The notes below the pieces were generated by a model. It did no database searches. It had not been told where the DNA came from and worked only from the letters and a program-made list of their open reading frames with translations. Positions 55,100 through 63,834 of a DNA stretch of 64,000 nucleotides are shown piece by piece. The stretch covers positions 25,250 through 89,249 of the forward strand of contig JBOHDX010000135.1 of the NCBI GenBank assembly GCA_050700835.1, in the 5' to 3' direction. The translations under genes were made by a program, and so were the position numbers. Each line of letters starts with the position of its first letter. The first letter of the stretch is position 1. The DNA is from JBOHDX01 sp050700835 (GTDB lineage: Bacteria > Actinomycetota > Actinomycetes > Propionibacteriales > Nocardioidaceae).

Positions 55100-55888
55100 A
55101 TGGTGTCCGAGCTCGACGTCCGCTACTCCCGGACGGGCAGTGGCGAACCTCTGGTGCTGATCCACGGCATCGGGCACCGGCGCCAGGCCTGGGATCCGGT
55201 CGTACCCATCCTGGCGGAGCATCGGGACGTGATCGCCGTCGACCTCCCCGGGTTCGGTGAGTCACCCGCGTTGCCGGCCGGGATGTCGTACGACATGGAG
55301 ACCACGCTCGACAACTTCGCGAAGGTTTTCGCGGAGCTCGGCCTCGACCGACCGCACGTGGCCGGCAACTCCCTCGGTGGCGCGATCGCGCTAGAGCTCG
55401 GCGCGCGCGACCTGGTGGCCAGTGTGACGGCGCTGTCACCGGCCGGGTTCTGGACCACGGCCGAGCGAAGCTACGCGGTCGCGCTGCTCACGTCGACGCG
55501 GGTGTCGGCGATGGTACCGGACGCCGCGCTGCGTCGGATGTCACGGATGCCGAGGCTCCGCCGGCGACTGCTGAGCCCGATCTTCGCCCATCCAGAGCGG
55601 TTCACCGCGGAGCAGGTGCTCGATGACGCCCGGGCGCTTCGCGATGGTGTCGCCTTCCGACCGACCGCCGCGGCCGGGCTCCGCTACCACTGCCGCGCGG
55701 TGCCGACCGTGCCGACGACAGTCGGTTGGGGCAGCCGGGACCACGTGCTGCTGGCACGCCAGGCCGACATCGCTCGCCGGCGATTGCCGGACGCCACCCA
55801 CGTCTCGCTGCCCGGCTGCGGCCACGTGCCGATGATCGACGACCCGGAGCTGGTCGCCGCCGTGCTCCTCCAGGGCAGCACCGCCTGA
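55100..55888 (+). CDS. Alpha/beta-fold hydrolase
   Basis: The product has 262 residues from the ATG at 55100, preceded by GGAGG. It has HGIGHRRQAW (oxyanion), GNSLGG (Ser91), WGSRDH (Asp214) and GCGHVPM (His242), a complete catalytic triad in the standard order. It is divergent from the racemase gene across the shared palindrome, so a thioesterase or ester hydrolase serving the same fatty-acid pathway is likely. The substrate is unknown. Confidence 0.88.
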   Translation: MVSELDVRYSRTGSGEPLVLIHGIGHRRQAWDPVVPILAEHRDVIAVDLPGFGESPALPAGMSYDMETTLDNFAKVFAELGLDRPHVAGNSLGGAIALELGARDLVASVTALSPAGFWTTAERSYAVALLTSTRVSAMVPDAALRRMSRMPRLRRRLLSPIFAHPERFTAEQVLDDARALRDGVAFRPTAAAGLRYHCRAVPTVPTTVGWGSRDHVLLARQADIARRRLPDATHVSLPGCGHVPMIDDPELVAAVLLQGSTA

Positions 55889-55899
55889 CCCGCCGCCGC

Positions 55900-55980
55900 G
55901 GTTTACCACGTTCTCGTGGTACGTCGGCACTTCTCATGGGGTGCAGCCCATGGGAAGTGACAGCTCACCGTGAGAAGTGG
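55900..55980 (+). repeat. Family B palindromic repeat, copy 4, followed by a short duplication
   Basis: From GGTTTACCACGTTCTCGTGG through CACTTCTCATGGGGTGCAGC to GAGAAGTGG it matches copy 2 almost base for base. It starts 12 bp after the hydrolase stop. At 55988-56040 GCGCAGCCGACATGAGCAGC is present twice before the HIT gene. Confidence 0.88.
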
Positions 55981-56062
55981 GCCGCAGGCGCAGCCGACAT
56001 GAGCAGCGAGCCGGGCGCGCAGCCGACATGAGCAGCGCCGAGGCCGCAGGCGCGGCCGATCG

Positions 56063-56527
56063 TCACCCCAGCGCGTCGGAGAGGCGCTCGGCGAGCGAGT
56101 CCCTCTCGTCGGTCGACACCTGCTGACCATCGGGACGACCGAGCAGAGCGAAGATCCGCGGGCCTCGGTGCTCAGGCGCCTGGTCGGGCATCCGCGGCAC
56201 CACGTGCAGGTGCAGATGCGCGAACCCCTCCGCCTCGGAGAACTGCATCACGTACGTCTTCGCACACCCGACGACGTCGCCAAGCGCGATGCTGAGCCGG
56301 CGCAGCAGCCCGCCGAGCTCGTGGGCGGCGGCGGGGCTGAGCTCGTCCATCGACGTGACATGGGTCGCGGCCACTACCACCAGCCAGCCGGGCAGCGCGG
56401 AGTCGAAAGCATGCGCGACCCGCCAGTGCTCGCTGCGCCAGACCCGCTCCCGGGCCGGCAGGGTGGCGGCTGCGTTGCCGCGACAGGTGTAGCAGCCGGG
56501 GAGGCCCTCGACATCGCGTTCGGACAC
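56063..56527 (-). CDS. HIT family nucleotide hydrolase/transferase
   Basis: The 154-residue protein has the histidine triad FAHLHLHVVPR (His104, 106, 108) and an N-terminal CYTC pair, which may bind zinc. HIT proteins hydrolyse nucleoside phosphoramidates or dinucleoside polyphosphates; the substrate here is unknown. It starts with GTG at 56527 and converges on the hydrolase gene across family B. Confidence 0.87.
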   Translation of the reverse strand: MSERDVEGLPGCYTCRGNAAATLPARERVWRSEHWRVAHAFDSALPGWLVVVAATHVTSMDELSPAAAHELGGLLRRLSIALGDVVGCAKTYVMQFSEAEGFAHLHLHVVPRMPDQAPEHRGPRIFALLGRPDGQQVSTDERDSLAERLSDALG

Positions 56528-56555
56528 GTCACCCGACCCTACGGACCCGCCCCCG

Positions 56556-56618
56556 CTGGGGCCTTACGTTTCGGTGAGGACACGCCGGCGAGTCGCACGG
56601 AAACGTAAGGCCCACGGG
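56556..56618 (-). repeat. Family D palindromic repeat
   Basis: GGCCTTACGTTTCGGTG and CACGGAAACGTAAGGCC are inverted ends around CACGCCGGCGAGTCG-like sequence. The copy lies between the HIT gene and the amino-acid transporter ATPase, close to the HIT start. Confidence 0.85.
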
Positions 56619-56646
56619 AGGCCGGCGCCGCCGCTCAGCGGAAGAC

Positions 56647-57381
56647 TCAGCGGGAGAGGAAGCGGGAGAGGAACTGAGCAGTACGCGGGTTCGTCGGCGA
56701 CGTCAGCAGCTGCTCGGCCGGCCCCTCCTCGGCCACCACGCCCTGGTCGAGGAACGCCACTCGGTCGGCCACCTCGCGCGCGAACGACATCTCGTGGGTC
56801 GCCATCACCACAGTGAGCCCGTCCGCCTTCAGCCCGGCGATGATGTCGAGCACCTCGCCGACAAGCTCCGGGTCGAGCGCCGACGTGATCTCGTCGAGCA
56901 GGATGAGCCGCGGATCCATCGCCAGCGCCCGGACCACCGCGACTCGCTGTGACTGTCCGCCGGACAGACTGTCCGGGTAGGCGTTCGCCTTCTCGGCCAG
57001 TCCGAAGCGTTCCAGCAAGGCCGTCGCCCGCGTGAGTGCCTGACCGGCCGGCAGCCCGCGTACTCGACGAGGCGCCAGCGTGATGTTGTCGAGCACGGAC
57101 AGGTGCGGGAACAGGTTGTACGCCTGGAACACCATGCCGATGTCACGGCGCACCCGATCAGCGTCGACCCGCGGGTCGGAGATGTCGCGGCCGTCGAGCC
57201 AGACCGCGCCGTCGTCGAGGGTCTCGAGCAGGTTGATGCAACGCAGCAGCGTCGACTTCCCGGAGCCGGACGTGCCGATCAGACATACGACCTGGCCCTC
57301 GGCCACGTCGAGGTCGATGCCGCGGAGCACGTGCTGGCCGCTGAAGTGCTTGCGTACCCCTTCCAGTCGGAGCAGTGCCAT
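56647..57381 (-). CDS. Polar amino-acid ABC transporter ATP-binding protein
   Basis: The 244-residue ATPase has Walker A GTSGSGKS (about 36-43), signature SLSGGQSQRVAVVRAL, Walker B LILLDEITSALDPE and the H-loop MATHEMSFA. Composition is that of the GlnQ/HisP group. The start shares a base with the permease stop (TGATG), and the substrate-binding lipoprotein is the first gene of the operon. Confidence 0.93.
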   Translation of the reverse strand: MALLRLEGVRKHFSGQHVLRGIDLDVAEGQVVCLIGTSGSGKSTLLRCINLLETLDDGAVWLDGRDISDPRVDADRVRRDIGMVFQAYNLFPHLSVLDNITLAPRRVRGLPAGQALTRATALLERFGLAEKANAYPDSLSGGQSQRVAVVRALAMDPRLILLDEITSALDPELVGEVLDIIAGLKADGLTVVMATHEMSFAREVADRVAFLDQGVVAEEGPAEQLLTSPTNPRTAQFLSRFLSR

Positions 57382-58289
57382 CAGGGGGCCCCCTGCTCAC
57401 GCCGGACCTGTCGCAGCGCCAGCCAGTCGGTGACCCGCGCCAGCGGGATCGTCACCACGATGAAGAACGCAGCCGCGACGACGTACGGCGTGAACACGAA
57501 GTGCCGGCTGGAGAAGATCTGCGCCTGCCGCAGCGCCTCGACGACACCGATGACGGACAGCAGGGCCGTGTCCTTCTGTAGCGAGATGAAGTCGTTCAGC
57601 AACGGCGGAGTGACCCGGCGAAGCGCCTGCGGCAGTACCACGCGGCGCAGGGTCTGGCGGTAGGTGAGCCCGAGAGATCGCCCACTCGCCCACTGGCTCG
57701 GATGCACCGAGGCGATGCCGGCGCGCATCACCTCCGAGACGTAGGCGCCGTACGACAGGGTGAGCGCAACGATGCCCAGCCAGAACGGATCGGACGGAAG
57801 GCCGTTCAGCTGGAGCGCCGGGAACCCGAAGCCGACCAGAAAGACGACGAGCAGCGTCGGCACCCCGCGAAAGATGTCGGTATAGACGACGGCGACGAAC
57901 CGCAAGGGTGCGAGGGCGGTCGACGGGAAGATCCGCACCACCGCAACGAGCAGCGCCAGGACCAGGATCAGCACCTCCGACACCAGGAACAGCTGGATGT
58001 TGACCCAGAAACCTCGAGCGACGTACGGAAACGATGCCTTCGCATCCGACCAGCTGAAATAGGTGTCTCGAACGTTCGGCCAGCCCGGGGACGACGCCAC
58101 CCCGATCGCCAACAGGCCGAGCACGACGATGGTCAGCCCGGCGGCCAACCCGCCCCGGCGCAGACTCCTCGACCGTCGGAGTCGCTGCCGCTCGACCTGC
58201 CGTTCGCTCGGCGTCCAGTCGCCCACGCGAGAATCGACAACTGGGCTGCCAGGGCCACTCGGATGTCGATTCTCTGGTGGAGCGCTCAC
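57381..58289 (-). CDS. Polar amino-acid ABC transporter permease
   Basis: About 302 residues from the GTG at 58289. The permease core begins near residue 90, with several helices and the EAA-loop motif ALRRVTPPLLNDFISLQKDTAL. The first 25 residues are encoded by a family C palindrome; if translation instead starts at the GTG around 58228, the element lies in the leader. Both starts are in frame, and I cannot choose firmly. It forms a complete importer with the genes on either side. Confidence 0.88.
   Translation of the reverse strand: MSAPPENRHPSGPGSPVVDSRVGDWTPSERQVERQRLRRSRSLRRGGLAAGLTIVVLGLLAIGVASSPGWPNVRDTYFSWSDAKASFPYVARGFWVNIQLFLVSEVLILVLALLVAVVRIFPSTALAPLRFVAVVYTDIFRGVPTLLVVFLVGFGFPALQLNGLPSDPFWLGIVALTLSYGAYVSEVMRAGIASVHPSQWASGRSLGLTYRQTLRRVVLPQALRRVTPPLLNDFISLQKDTALLSVIGVVEALRQAQIFSSRHFVFTPYVVAAAFFIVVTIPLARVTDWLALRQVRREQGAP
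58230..58275 (-). repeat. Family C palindromic repeat at the permease N-terminus
   Basis: GAGAATCGACA and TGTCGATTCTC pair around GCCAGGGCCACTC, matching copies at 12837 and 30609. In frame it reads ENRHPSGPGSPVVDSR. Confidence 0.85.
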
Positions 58290-58305
58290 GCCACCCGACC
58301 GGAGG

Positions 58306-59181
58306 TCACTTCAGCACGGGAACGTTCGTGGACTGCGACAGCCACCGCTGCTCCAGCCCTGACAGCGTGCCCTTGGACTTGAGCTTGGCCAGCGAGGCGT
58401 CGACGCAGGAGACCAGTGGGTTGTTCTTGGCGAACAACAGCCCGAACTGCTCCTGAGAGCCTGCCTGCGGCTGGAACTGCCCCACGATGGTCGACCCCGA
58501 CAGCACAGCCGCAGTGATGTAGTAGGCGCTGGGGAGGTCGGCCACGATGCCGTCGACCTGACCGTTCTGCAGCGCCTTCGTCGCGGCGTTGGTGTCGTCG
58601 TAGACCCGCGGCTGACTGCTCGGCTTGATGTCGTTCCCGATCGCGTCCAACGAGGTGGTGCCGACCTGGGCACCGAGCTGAGCGTTGGCGAAGTCGGCGA
58701 AGCTCTTCGCGTGCGCGTACGCCGAGTTCTTCATCACGATGATCGCCTGCGCCGCGTTGTAGTAGCTCGACGAGAACGTCACCCGCTTGGCCCTCGACGG
58801 CGTGATCGAGATCTGGTTGATATCGAAGTCGAACTTCTTCGGACCGGGCTGGTAGCTGGAGTTGAACGGCTCGGTGACCCAGTGCACCTGGCCGCGGCTG
58901 AAGCCCATCTGACCCGCCAGCGCGTACGCCACCGCCGACTCGTAGCCCTTGCCGTTGGTCGGATCGTTGTGCGAGTACCACGGGTCGTACGCCGGCGAGT
59001 CGGTCGCGATCGTGAGCTGCCCCGGCTTGTACAGGTGCAGCTTGTCGACCGCGCACTGCCGAGCCGCGTTGCTCACCGTGGTAGGCGGTGCCGTGGTGTT
59101 GCTCGACTGCGGCGAGCAGGCGGCTGCCGCGACCAGGCCGAGGACGGCGACCACGAGCCCGGTCGTACGAGGAGTGCGCAT
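58306..59181 (-). CDS. Polar amino-acid ABC transporter substrate-binding lipoprotein
   Basis: The product has 291 residues from the ATG at 59181 (TACGCT lies 6 nt upstream). The lipobox LVAAAAC puts the lipid on Cys22. The mature part begins LTIATDSPAYDPWY and has the SBP_bac_3 domain, including ISITPSRAKRVTFSSSY and GTTSLDAIGNDI. The residue pattern suggests a polar amino acid, but it cannot be named. First gene of the transporter operon. Confidence 0.9.
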   Translation of the reverse strand: MRTPRTTGLVVAVLGLVAAAACSPQSSNTTAPPTTVSNAARQCAVDKLHLYKPGQLTIATDSPAYDPWYSHNDPTNGKGYESAVAYALAGQMGFSRGQVHWVTEPFNSSYQPGPKKFDFDINQISITPSRAKRVTFSSSYYNAAQAIIVMKNSAYAHAKSFADFANAQLGAQVGTTSLDAIGNDIKPSSQPRVYDDTNAATKALQNGQVDGIVADLPSAYYITAAVLSGSTIVGQFQPQAGSQEQFGLLFAKNNPLVSCVDASLAKLKSKGTLSGLEQRWLSQSTNVPVLK

Positions 59182-59230
59182 GACGGCAGCGTAGAGCGCC
59201 GACCCCCTCCGAGACCCAGGTGTCCGCATC

Positions 59231-59292
59231 CGCTGGGCCTTACGTTTCGGTGACGACACGCCGGTGTGACCCACGGGAACGTAGGGCCACCG
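59231..59292 (-). repeat. Family D palindromic repeat
   Basis: GGGCCTTACGTTTCGGTGAC and CACGGGAACGTAGGGCC-like ends are inverted around CACGCCGGTGTGAC. The element fills the divergent gap between the lipoprotein and L,D-transpeptidase genes. Confidence 0.8.
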
Positions 59293-59311
59293 AATCGGGT
59301 AGACACGGGTG

Positions 59312-60070
59312 ATGACCTTGCGTCACGCACCCTCACGCTCCGCAGTCTTCGCCGTGCTGGCCGTCCTGGCCGGGCTCGCCGGCCCTCCGGCACTGACCAC
59401 CTCGACGCCGGCGTCAGCGACGTCCGCCGCCCAGGCCCGATCGGGCCGTACGGTCACGCTCGACGGCGTGCGGGTGTCGTTGCGCACCGGCACCAAGCAG
59501 GTCGTCACGGTGAACCACACCCGTGGCTGGCACGCCCGGGTCACCTTCTGGCGCTGGCAGGGCGGCGGGTGGCACCTGCGCTATCACACGGTGCGCGGGG
59601 GCACCGGCTACGGCGGGTTGGTCGCCGGCGACCAGCGCCAGCAAGGGACCGGCACCACTCCGCTCGGGACGTACCGGATGACGCACTCGTTCGGCAACAG
59701 CCCTCGCCCGGCGGGGACGGCGCTGCCGTTCCGGCGGGTACGCCCGGGTGACTACTGGGTCCAGGACAACCGGTCGGCGTACTACAACTACCTGCGCAAC
59801 AAGGCGGCCGGGGGCTTCCGCTGGTGGCTGCCGCCAAGCAACGACAACTCGTCCGAGCACCTCGCGGACTACCCCAGTCAGTACCGCTGGGCGATCGTCG
59901 TCGACTTCAACCGGCCGCATCCGGTGCACCACCGGGGATCCGGGATCTTCCTGCATGTGAACGGCGACGGTGCGACCGCGGGCTGCGTGTCGACGCCGCG
60001 CTGGTTCATCCGACAGACGCTGAGCCGGCTGCGGCCCGGACTCGTGCCCCTTATCGCCATCGGCCGCTGA
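59312..60070 (+). CDS. Secreted L,D-transpeptidase family (YkuD-like) protein
   Basis: The product has 252 residues with a signal peptide (about 1-37, cut after ASATSAAQA). The C-terminal catalytic segment FLHVNGDGATAGCVS has His215 and Cys225, as in YkuD-like L,D-transpeptidases, which cross-link peptidoglycan. A GTG three bases earlier is an alternative start. The motif spacing is shorter than in classical Ldt enzymes, so an uncharacterised relative is possible. It converges on the TadG-like gene 20 bp away. Confidence 0.82.
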   Translation: MTLRHAPSRSAVFAVLAVLAGLAGPPALTTSTPASATSAAQARSGRTVTLDGVRVSLRTGTKQVVTVNHTRGWHARVTFWRWQGGGWHLRYHTVRGGTGYGGLVAGDQRQQGTGTTPLGTYRMTHSFGNSPRPAGTALPFRRVRPGDYWVQDNRSAYYNYLRNKAAGGFRWWLPPSNDNSSEHLADYPSQYRWAIVVDFNRPHPVHHRGSGIFLHVNGDGATAGCVSTPRWFIRQTLSRLRPGLVPLIAIGR

Positions 60071-60089
60071 CCCTGTGTCCCAGGGAGGG

Positions 60090-61832
60090 TCACTCCACCA
60101 GGCGGACGGGGTCGCCCTCGATGCTGGCCCGCCACGACGTGGTATCGCTCGGCGCACCGGAGCCGTAGTTGTAGTTCAGCCGGACCCAGCAGGCGGTGCC
60201 GACATTGTCCTGACAGGTGTAGTTGCTCGGCACCTGGATCGAGATCGTCTGCCACTTGCCGTTGAAAGAGCTGTTGGCGATGACCGAGCAGTTGGTCAAG
60301 GGGCCGTTGACCACGCCGACCCCGGTGCAGTTCGTGAACGTGACACCCGAGTCCGGCGGCGCGACCACCGTGATCCTGCCCGGCTGCGTGGAGTCGCCGA
60401 TGTCGTAGAGGTCGATGTCGAGAATCTGGCCGGCTGCCCCGCTGGGGATCCGGGCCAGGTAGAACGTGGTGTTGGCGTTCGGCAGGTTGGCATAGATCGC
60501 CATCTTGTTGTAGCCGGAGATCGAGATGTTGTTGGACGCCGTGGAGTCGGTGGTCGAGTAGGCCCGCAGCGCGAACCTGTTGTGCCCACCGGCAAGGTCG
60601 TTTCCGACACCATTGGTCTTTACCTGGACAAGGTAGGTCCCAGCGGGGGCGTAGCTGTAGTAGCAGAGCGGTACCCACTGGCGGAAGACTTTTGCCGTAT
60701 AACCGCCGTTCGACGCGAACGACGCGTCGTACTGGTCCGTGTCGTTCTGGTACTGACTCGTGGTCGTGTTGAGATACGTCGACAACGGAACGCTGCGGCC
60801 GGGGAACGTCTGCTGACAGCCGGCCTGAGGCTGGAAGCTGAGGGGGTTCCACGGGTCCGGACCGGGGTTGCGGACGGTGTACTGCGTCGCCATCGGGGTG
60901 CCGCCGCTGAGGTTGACGTCACCGGTGCAGTAGGGGCTCGTGGACCCGGTGGCGTACCGCGTGGTTGGGTTGATCCGAACCGCACTCGGAGGGTCACCCG
61001 GCTTGGGACCGTCGAGGAACCCGACTTTGGTGGCAGGGATGGCTGAGGCGCCGGACAGGTTGCCGCTGGCGTCACACAGGTCGCCGACACTGACCCAGGC
61101 CGGGTCGAACGCCTGAATCACCAGGTTGCTCACCGGCTGGGTCAGCGTCACCTCGTAGAAGTAGCCGTTCGGGTCGTAGTCGGTGTTCGGCCCGCTGCCC
61201 GTCGTGCACCCGTTCGGCGTCCCGGTGCAGTTGTTGTCCTGGAATGCGTCGCCACTCATCTTGGTCCCCTGGGGGCTTCCGACGTTGGCCCAGAACTGAC
61301 CGGTGACGGAGTTGCACGGTGTGCCGCGGGTCTGACCCGAGCTGGGCGAGTCCGGGTCGTTGCCGAACTCGTTGCACGGGCTGCCCATCGGCACCGGGCC
61401 GGCGTAGTCGGCCACCGCGGTGCGACTGATCGTGGTCTGGGGGATGCCCAGCAGGCCGCCGAAGACGTTGTTGACGGTCGTGGTGACCGTCACCCGCAGC
61501 CGGGTGGACTGCCCGTCCAACGACGTCTGGACGGTGGCGTTCGAACCGTCCGTGTAGCCGTTGTAGGCGGTGAACTTCTTGGCGATCGAGTATGCGTTGG
61601 CCGGATAGCCGGGCAGTTGCGGGACCCCAGCCAAGGCACCCGCGTCGGCGGCCTTCTGCAGCCGTGCGGCGGTCAGATACCAGTTGCCCACGTCGACGGC
61701 GAACGCCGCCATCGAGAACAACAGCGTGATCATCAGCGCGACCAGGATCGCGACGTAGCCCGAGGACTCGTTGCGTCGCCGCTGCCGCAGAGGGTCGCGC
61801 GTCTTGAACGTCGTGGACAGGCGCATGCTCAT
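60090..61832 (-). CDS. TadG-like pilus-assembly/putative Flp-associated protein
   Basis: The 580-residue protein has a basic N-terminus, then the Tad-type membrane motif GYVAILVALMITLLFSMAAF and AFAVDVGNWYLTAARLQKAADAGALAG, the TadG_N signature. A long extracytoplasmic region without a recognised fold follows, with many cysteines and glycines. TadG-like proteins act in Flp pilus assembly or surface display. The gene lies 10 bp after the TadE-like gene; no other tad genes are in the window. Confidence 0.8.
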   Translation of the reverse strand: MSMRLSTTFKTRDPLRQRRRNESSGYVAILVALMITLLFSMAAFAVDVGNWYLTAARLQKAADAGALAGVPQLPGYPANAYSIAKKFTAYNGYTDGSNATVQTSLDGQSTRLRVTVTTTVNNVFGGLLGIPQTTISRTAVADYAGPVPMGSPCNEFGNDPDSPSSGQTRGTPCNSVTGQFWANVGSPQGTKMSGDAFQDNNCTGTPNGCTTGSGPNTDYDPNGYFYEVTLTQPVSNLVIQAFDPAWVSVGDLCDASGNLSGASAIPATKVGFLDGPKPGDPPSAVRINPTTRYATGSTSPYCTGDVNLSGGTPMATQYTVRNPGPDPWNPLSFQPQAGCQQTFPGRSVPLSTYLNTTTSQYQNDTDQYDASFASNGGYTAKVFRQWVPLCYYSYAPAGTYLVQVKTNGVGNDLAGGHNRFALRAYSTTDSTASNNISISGYNKMAIYANLPNANTTFYLARIPSGAAGQILDIDLYDIGDSTQPGRITVVAPPDSGVTFTNCTGVGVVNGPLTNCSVIANSSFNGKWQTISIQVPSNYTCQDNVGTACWVRLNYNYGSGAPSDTTSWRASIEGDPVRLVE

Positions 61833-61842
61833 CGACCTCGTC

Positions 61843-62475
61843 TCACGGCCTGCAGGTCGAGGTGATCGGCACCGGCTCGAGGGCCATCACGGTGTGGTCC
61901 TCGAGGGTGAAGGTGTTGAAGATCAGACCCGTGATCGCCGGGTGGCTGTACTTCACGTAGATGCCGACCGAGTCGCGGTTGGGGTCACCTGCGCAGGCGT
62001 TCTGCGATAGGGCCGGCCAGTTCGAGTACGTCGAGTTGGCGTACCACCCGTTGACGGTGGTCGGAGCCGGCGGGGGGCCGCCCCAGGACTGGCTCACGGT
62101 GAACTTCACGCAGGTGGTGCAACTGCTGAAGTTGCCCACCCCGACTGGGTATCCGTTGCTGTCGGCCTTGTAGACCCACAGCTCTTGGATGTTCGACATC
62201 TGCAGCGCGGCGGCCTCCCGCAGGAACGAGTTGGCCGCGTCCTGGGCGTACTGGATGCCGCTGGTCCCTGGCACCCGCGGCTCAGCGGAGGCCGTCCGCG
62301 CACCGGCGCGCGTCGCGGACGTCACCGACAGGTAGTCCTTGAAGACGAACCCGAACTCGATGATCCCGAACAGGATCAGGAACAGCACCGGCGTCACCAG
62401 CGCAGCCTCGACGGCGACGGCGCCCCGTTCGCCGGAACGCCGCCGCTGCCGTCGCGATGCATAGGCGTTGATCAC
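61843..62475 (-). CDS. TadE-like pseudopilin family protein
   Basis: The 210-residue protein has an N-terminal basic stretch, then GERGAVAVEAALVTPVLFLILFGIIEFG, a TadE-type prepilin-like helix with glutamate at the usual position. The rest is extracytoplasmic with cysteines that may pair. It is the first gene of a two-gene unit with the TadG-like gene. The GTG at 62475 is taken as start. Confidence 0.82.
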   Translation of the reverse strand: MINAYASRRQRRRSGERGAVAVEAALVTPVLFLILFGIIEFGFVFKDYLSVTSATRAGARTASAEPRVPGTSGIQYAQDAANSFLREAAALQMSNIQELWVYKADSNGYPVGVGNFSSCTTCVKFTVSQSWGGPPPAPTTVNGWYANSTYSNWPALSQNACAGDPNRDSVGIYVKYSHPAITGLIFNTFTLEDHTVMALEPVPITSTCRP

Positions 62476-62625
62476 CGCGGGCCCTCATCCCCACAGTTGG
62501 CTCTCACATCCGAGAGCGTGACACGCCGGTCGAGGTGCTTGACAGGCCACGAGGGCCCAATCAGCCGTTCGGCTGACATGTCCGTCCGACCGGCCACTGC
62601 GCCCTAGTACGCCACCCGCCGATTC

Positions 62626-62688
62626 CCGCGGTCTTACGTTTGCGTGGGCCACGCCGGCGTGGCGCCACGGAAACGTAAGTCCCAGCGG
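62626..62688. repeat. Family D palindromic repeat
   Basis: CGGTCTTACGTTTGCGTGGG and CCACGGAAACGTAAGTCC form inverted ends around CACGCCGGCGTGGCG. It ends one base before the transporter stop codon. The remaining gap 62476-62625 shows no gene. Confidence 0.85.
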
Positions 62689-62689
62689 G

Positions 62690-63784
62690 TCAGGTGATGT
62701 CCGGGTTGTCCCTGATGCCCGTAGACCACTTCTCCTCGATCCGGCCGAAATGCCAGATCGACAGGGCCGCGGCCCAGGCGACGACGAACAGCCCGACGAT
62801 GCCGTAGCCCACGTAGTTGAAGTCGAGCCGCCCGATCCAGGCGAGTGGTCCGGACGTGATCGCGAGCTTGTCCGCGAGCAGCCCGGTGATCTCGATCCCG
62901 CCGATCAGCAACGCCACCGCGACCGACAGGCCGGTGATGGTGATGTTGTAGAACACCTTGCGGACCGGCTTGGAGAACGCCCAGCCGTACGCGAAGTTCA
63001 TGAAGCAGCCGTCGATCGAGTCCAGCAGGCTCATGCCGGCGGCGAACAGCACCGGCAGGGTGAGCAGGGCGTACCAGGGCAGGTTGACAGCGGCAGCGCC
63101 GCCGGCGAGCACGAGCAGCGATACCTCGGTCGCGGTGTCGAAACCGAGGCCGAACAGCAGCCCGACGGGATACATGTGCCACGGCTTGCGGACGCTCTTG
63201 GTCACCCCGGCCAGGAGGCGGTTCATGAACCCGCGGTTCGCGAGGTGCGCCTCAAGCTCCGCCTCGTCGAACTGCCCGTTGCGCATGCGGCGGAAGACAC
63301 CGACGATCTGGCGGAGCACGACGAGGTTGATGATGCCGATCAACAGCAGGAAGCAGCCCGACACCAAGGTGCCGATCACTCCGGTGGTGCTCTGCAGCGT
63401 GGACGAGCCGTTGGTGACCTGACCGGCCAGCGCCTTGATGCCCAGCGCGAGCAACACGCAGAGCCCGAAGACGATGCTGGAGTGCCCGAGGCTGAACCAG
63501 AAGCCGACCGACACCGGTCGCTTGCCGTCGCCCATCAGCTTGCGGGTCGTGTTGTCGATCGCGGCGATGTGGTCGGCGTCGAACGCGTGGCGCAGCCCGA
63601 GCCCGTACGCGAGCAGCGCCGTTCCGAGTACCACAGGATAGGCGCGAAACGCGGCGACGGCCCAGAGCCACGTACACACGTTCGCGGCGATGAACACGGC
63701 GACGAGCGTCGCCCCGCGATGGCTACCGCGCAGCGAAGAACGAGTGGCCAAGGGCATTTCGAAATGGTCGAGCGCAGGGACCAT
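62690..63784 (-). CDS. Nickel/cobalt transporter (NiCoT family)
   Basis: The product has 364 residues from the ATG at 63784 (ATG at 63757 is an alternative; neither has a clear Shine-Dalgarno site). It is an eight-helix membrane protein with the metal signature RHAFDADHIAAIDN in helix II and LGFDTATEVSLL in helix V, both diagnostic of HoxN/NixA permeases. It imports Ni2+ or Co2+ for an enzyme such as urease, hydrogenase or cobalamin synthesis, none of which is in the window. It is divergent from the FAD oxidoreductase gene. Confidence 0.92.
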   Translation of the reverse strand: MVPALDHFEMPLATRSSLRGSHRGATLVAVFIAANVCTWLWAVAAFRAYPVVLGTALLAYGLGLRHAFDADHIAAIDNTTRKLMGDGKRPVSVGFWFSLGHSSIVFGLCVLLALGIKALAGQVTNGSSTLQSTTGVIGTLVSGCFLLLIGIINLVVLRQIVGVFRRMRNGQFDEAELEAHLANRGFMNRLLAGVTKSVRKPWHMYPVGLLFGLGFDTATEVSLLVLAGGAAAVNLPWYALLTLPVLFAAGMSLLDSIDGCFMNFAYGWAFSKPVRKVFYNITITGLSVAVALLIGGIEITGLLADKLAITSGPLAWIGRLDFNYVGYGIVGLFVVAWAAALSIWHFGRIEEKWSTGIRDNPDIT

Positions 63785-63834
63785 GCCGTTGGCCGGCCGA
63801 GCCGCGCGGTACGGAACACGCCCATGGACGCAGC

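Noticed and set aside
60071..60085. Terminator hairpin between the L,D-transpeptidase and TadG-like genes
   Set aside because: CCCTG/CAGGG is only a 5-bp stem; too weak to call on sequence alone.
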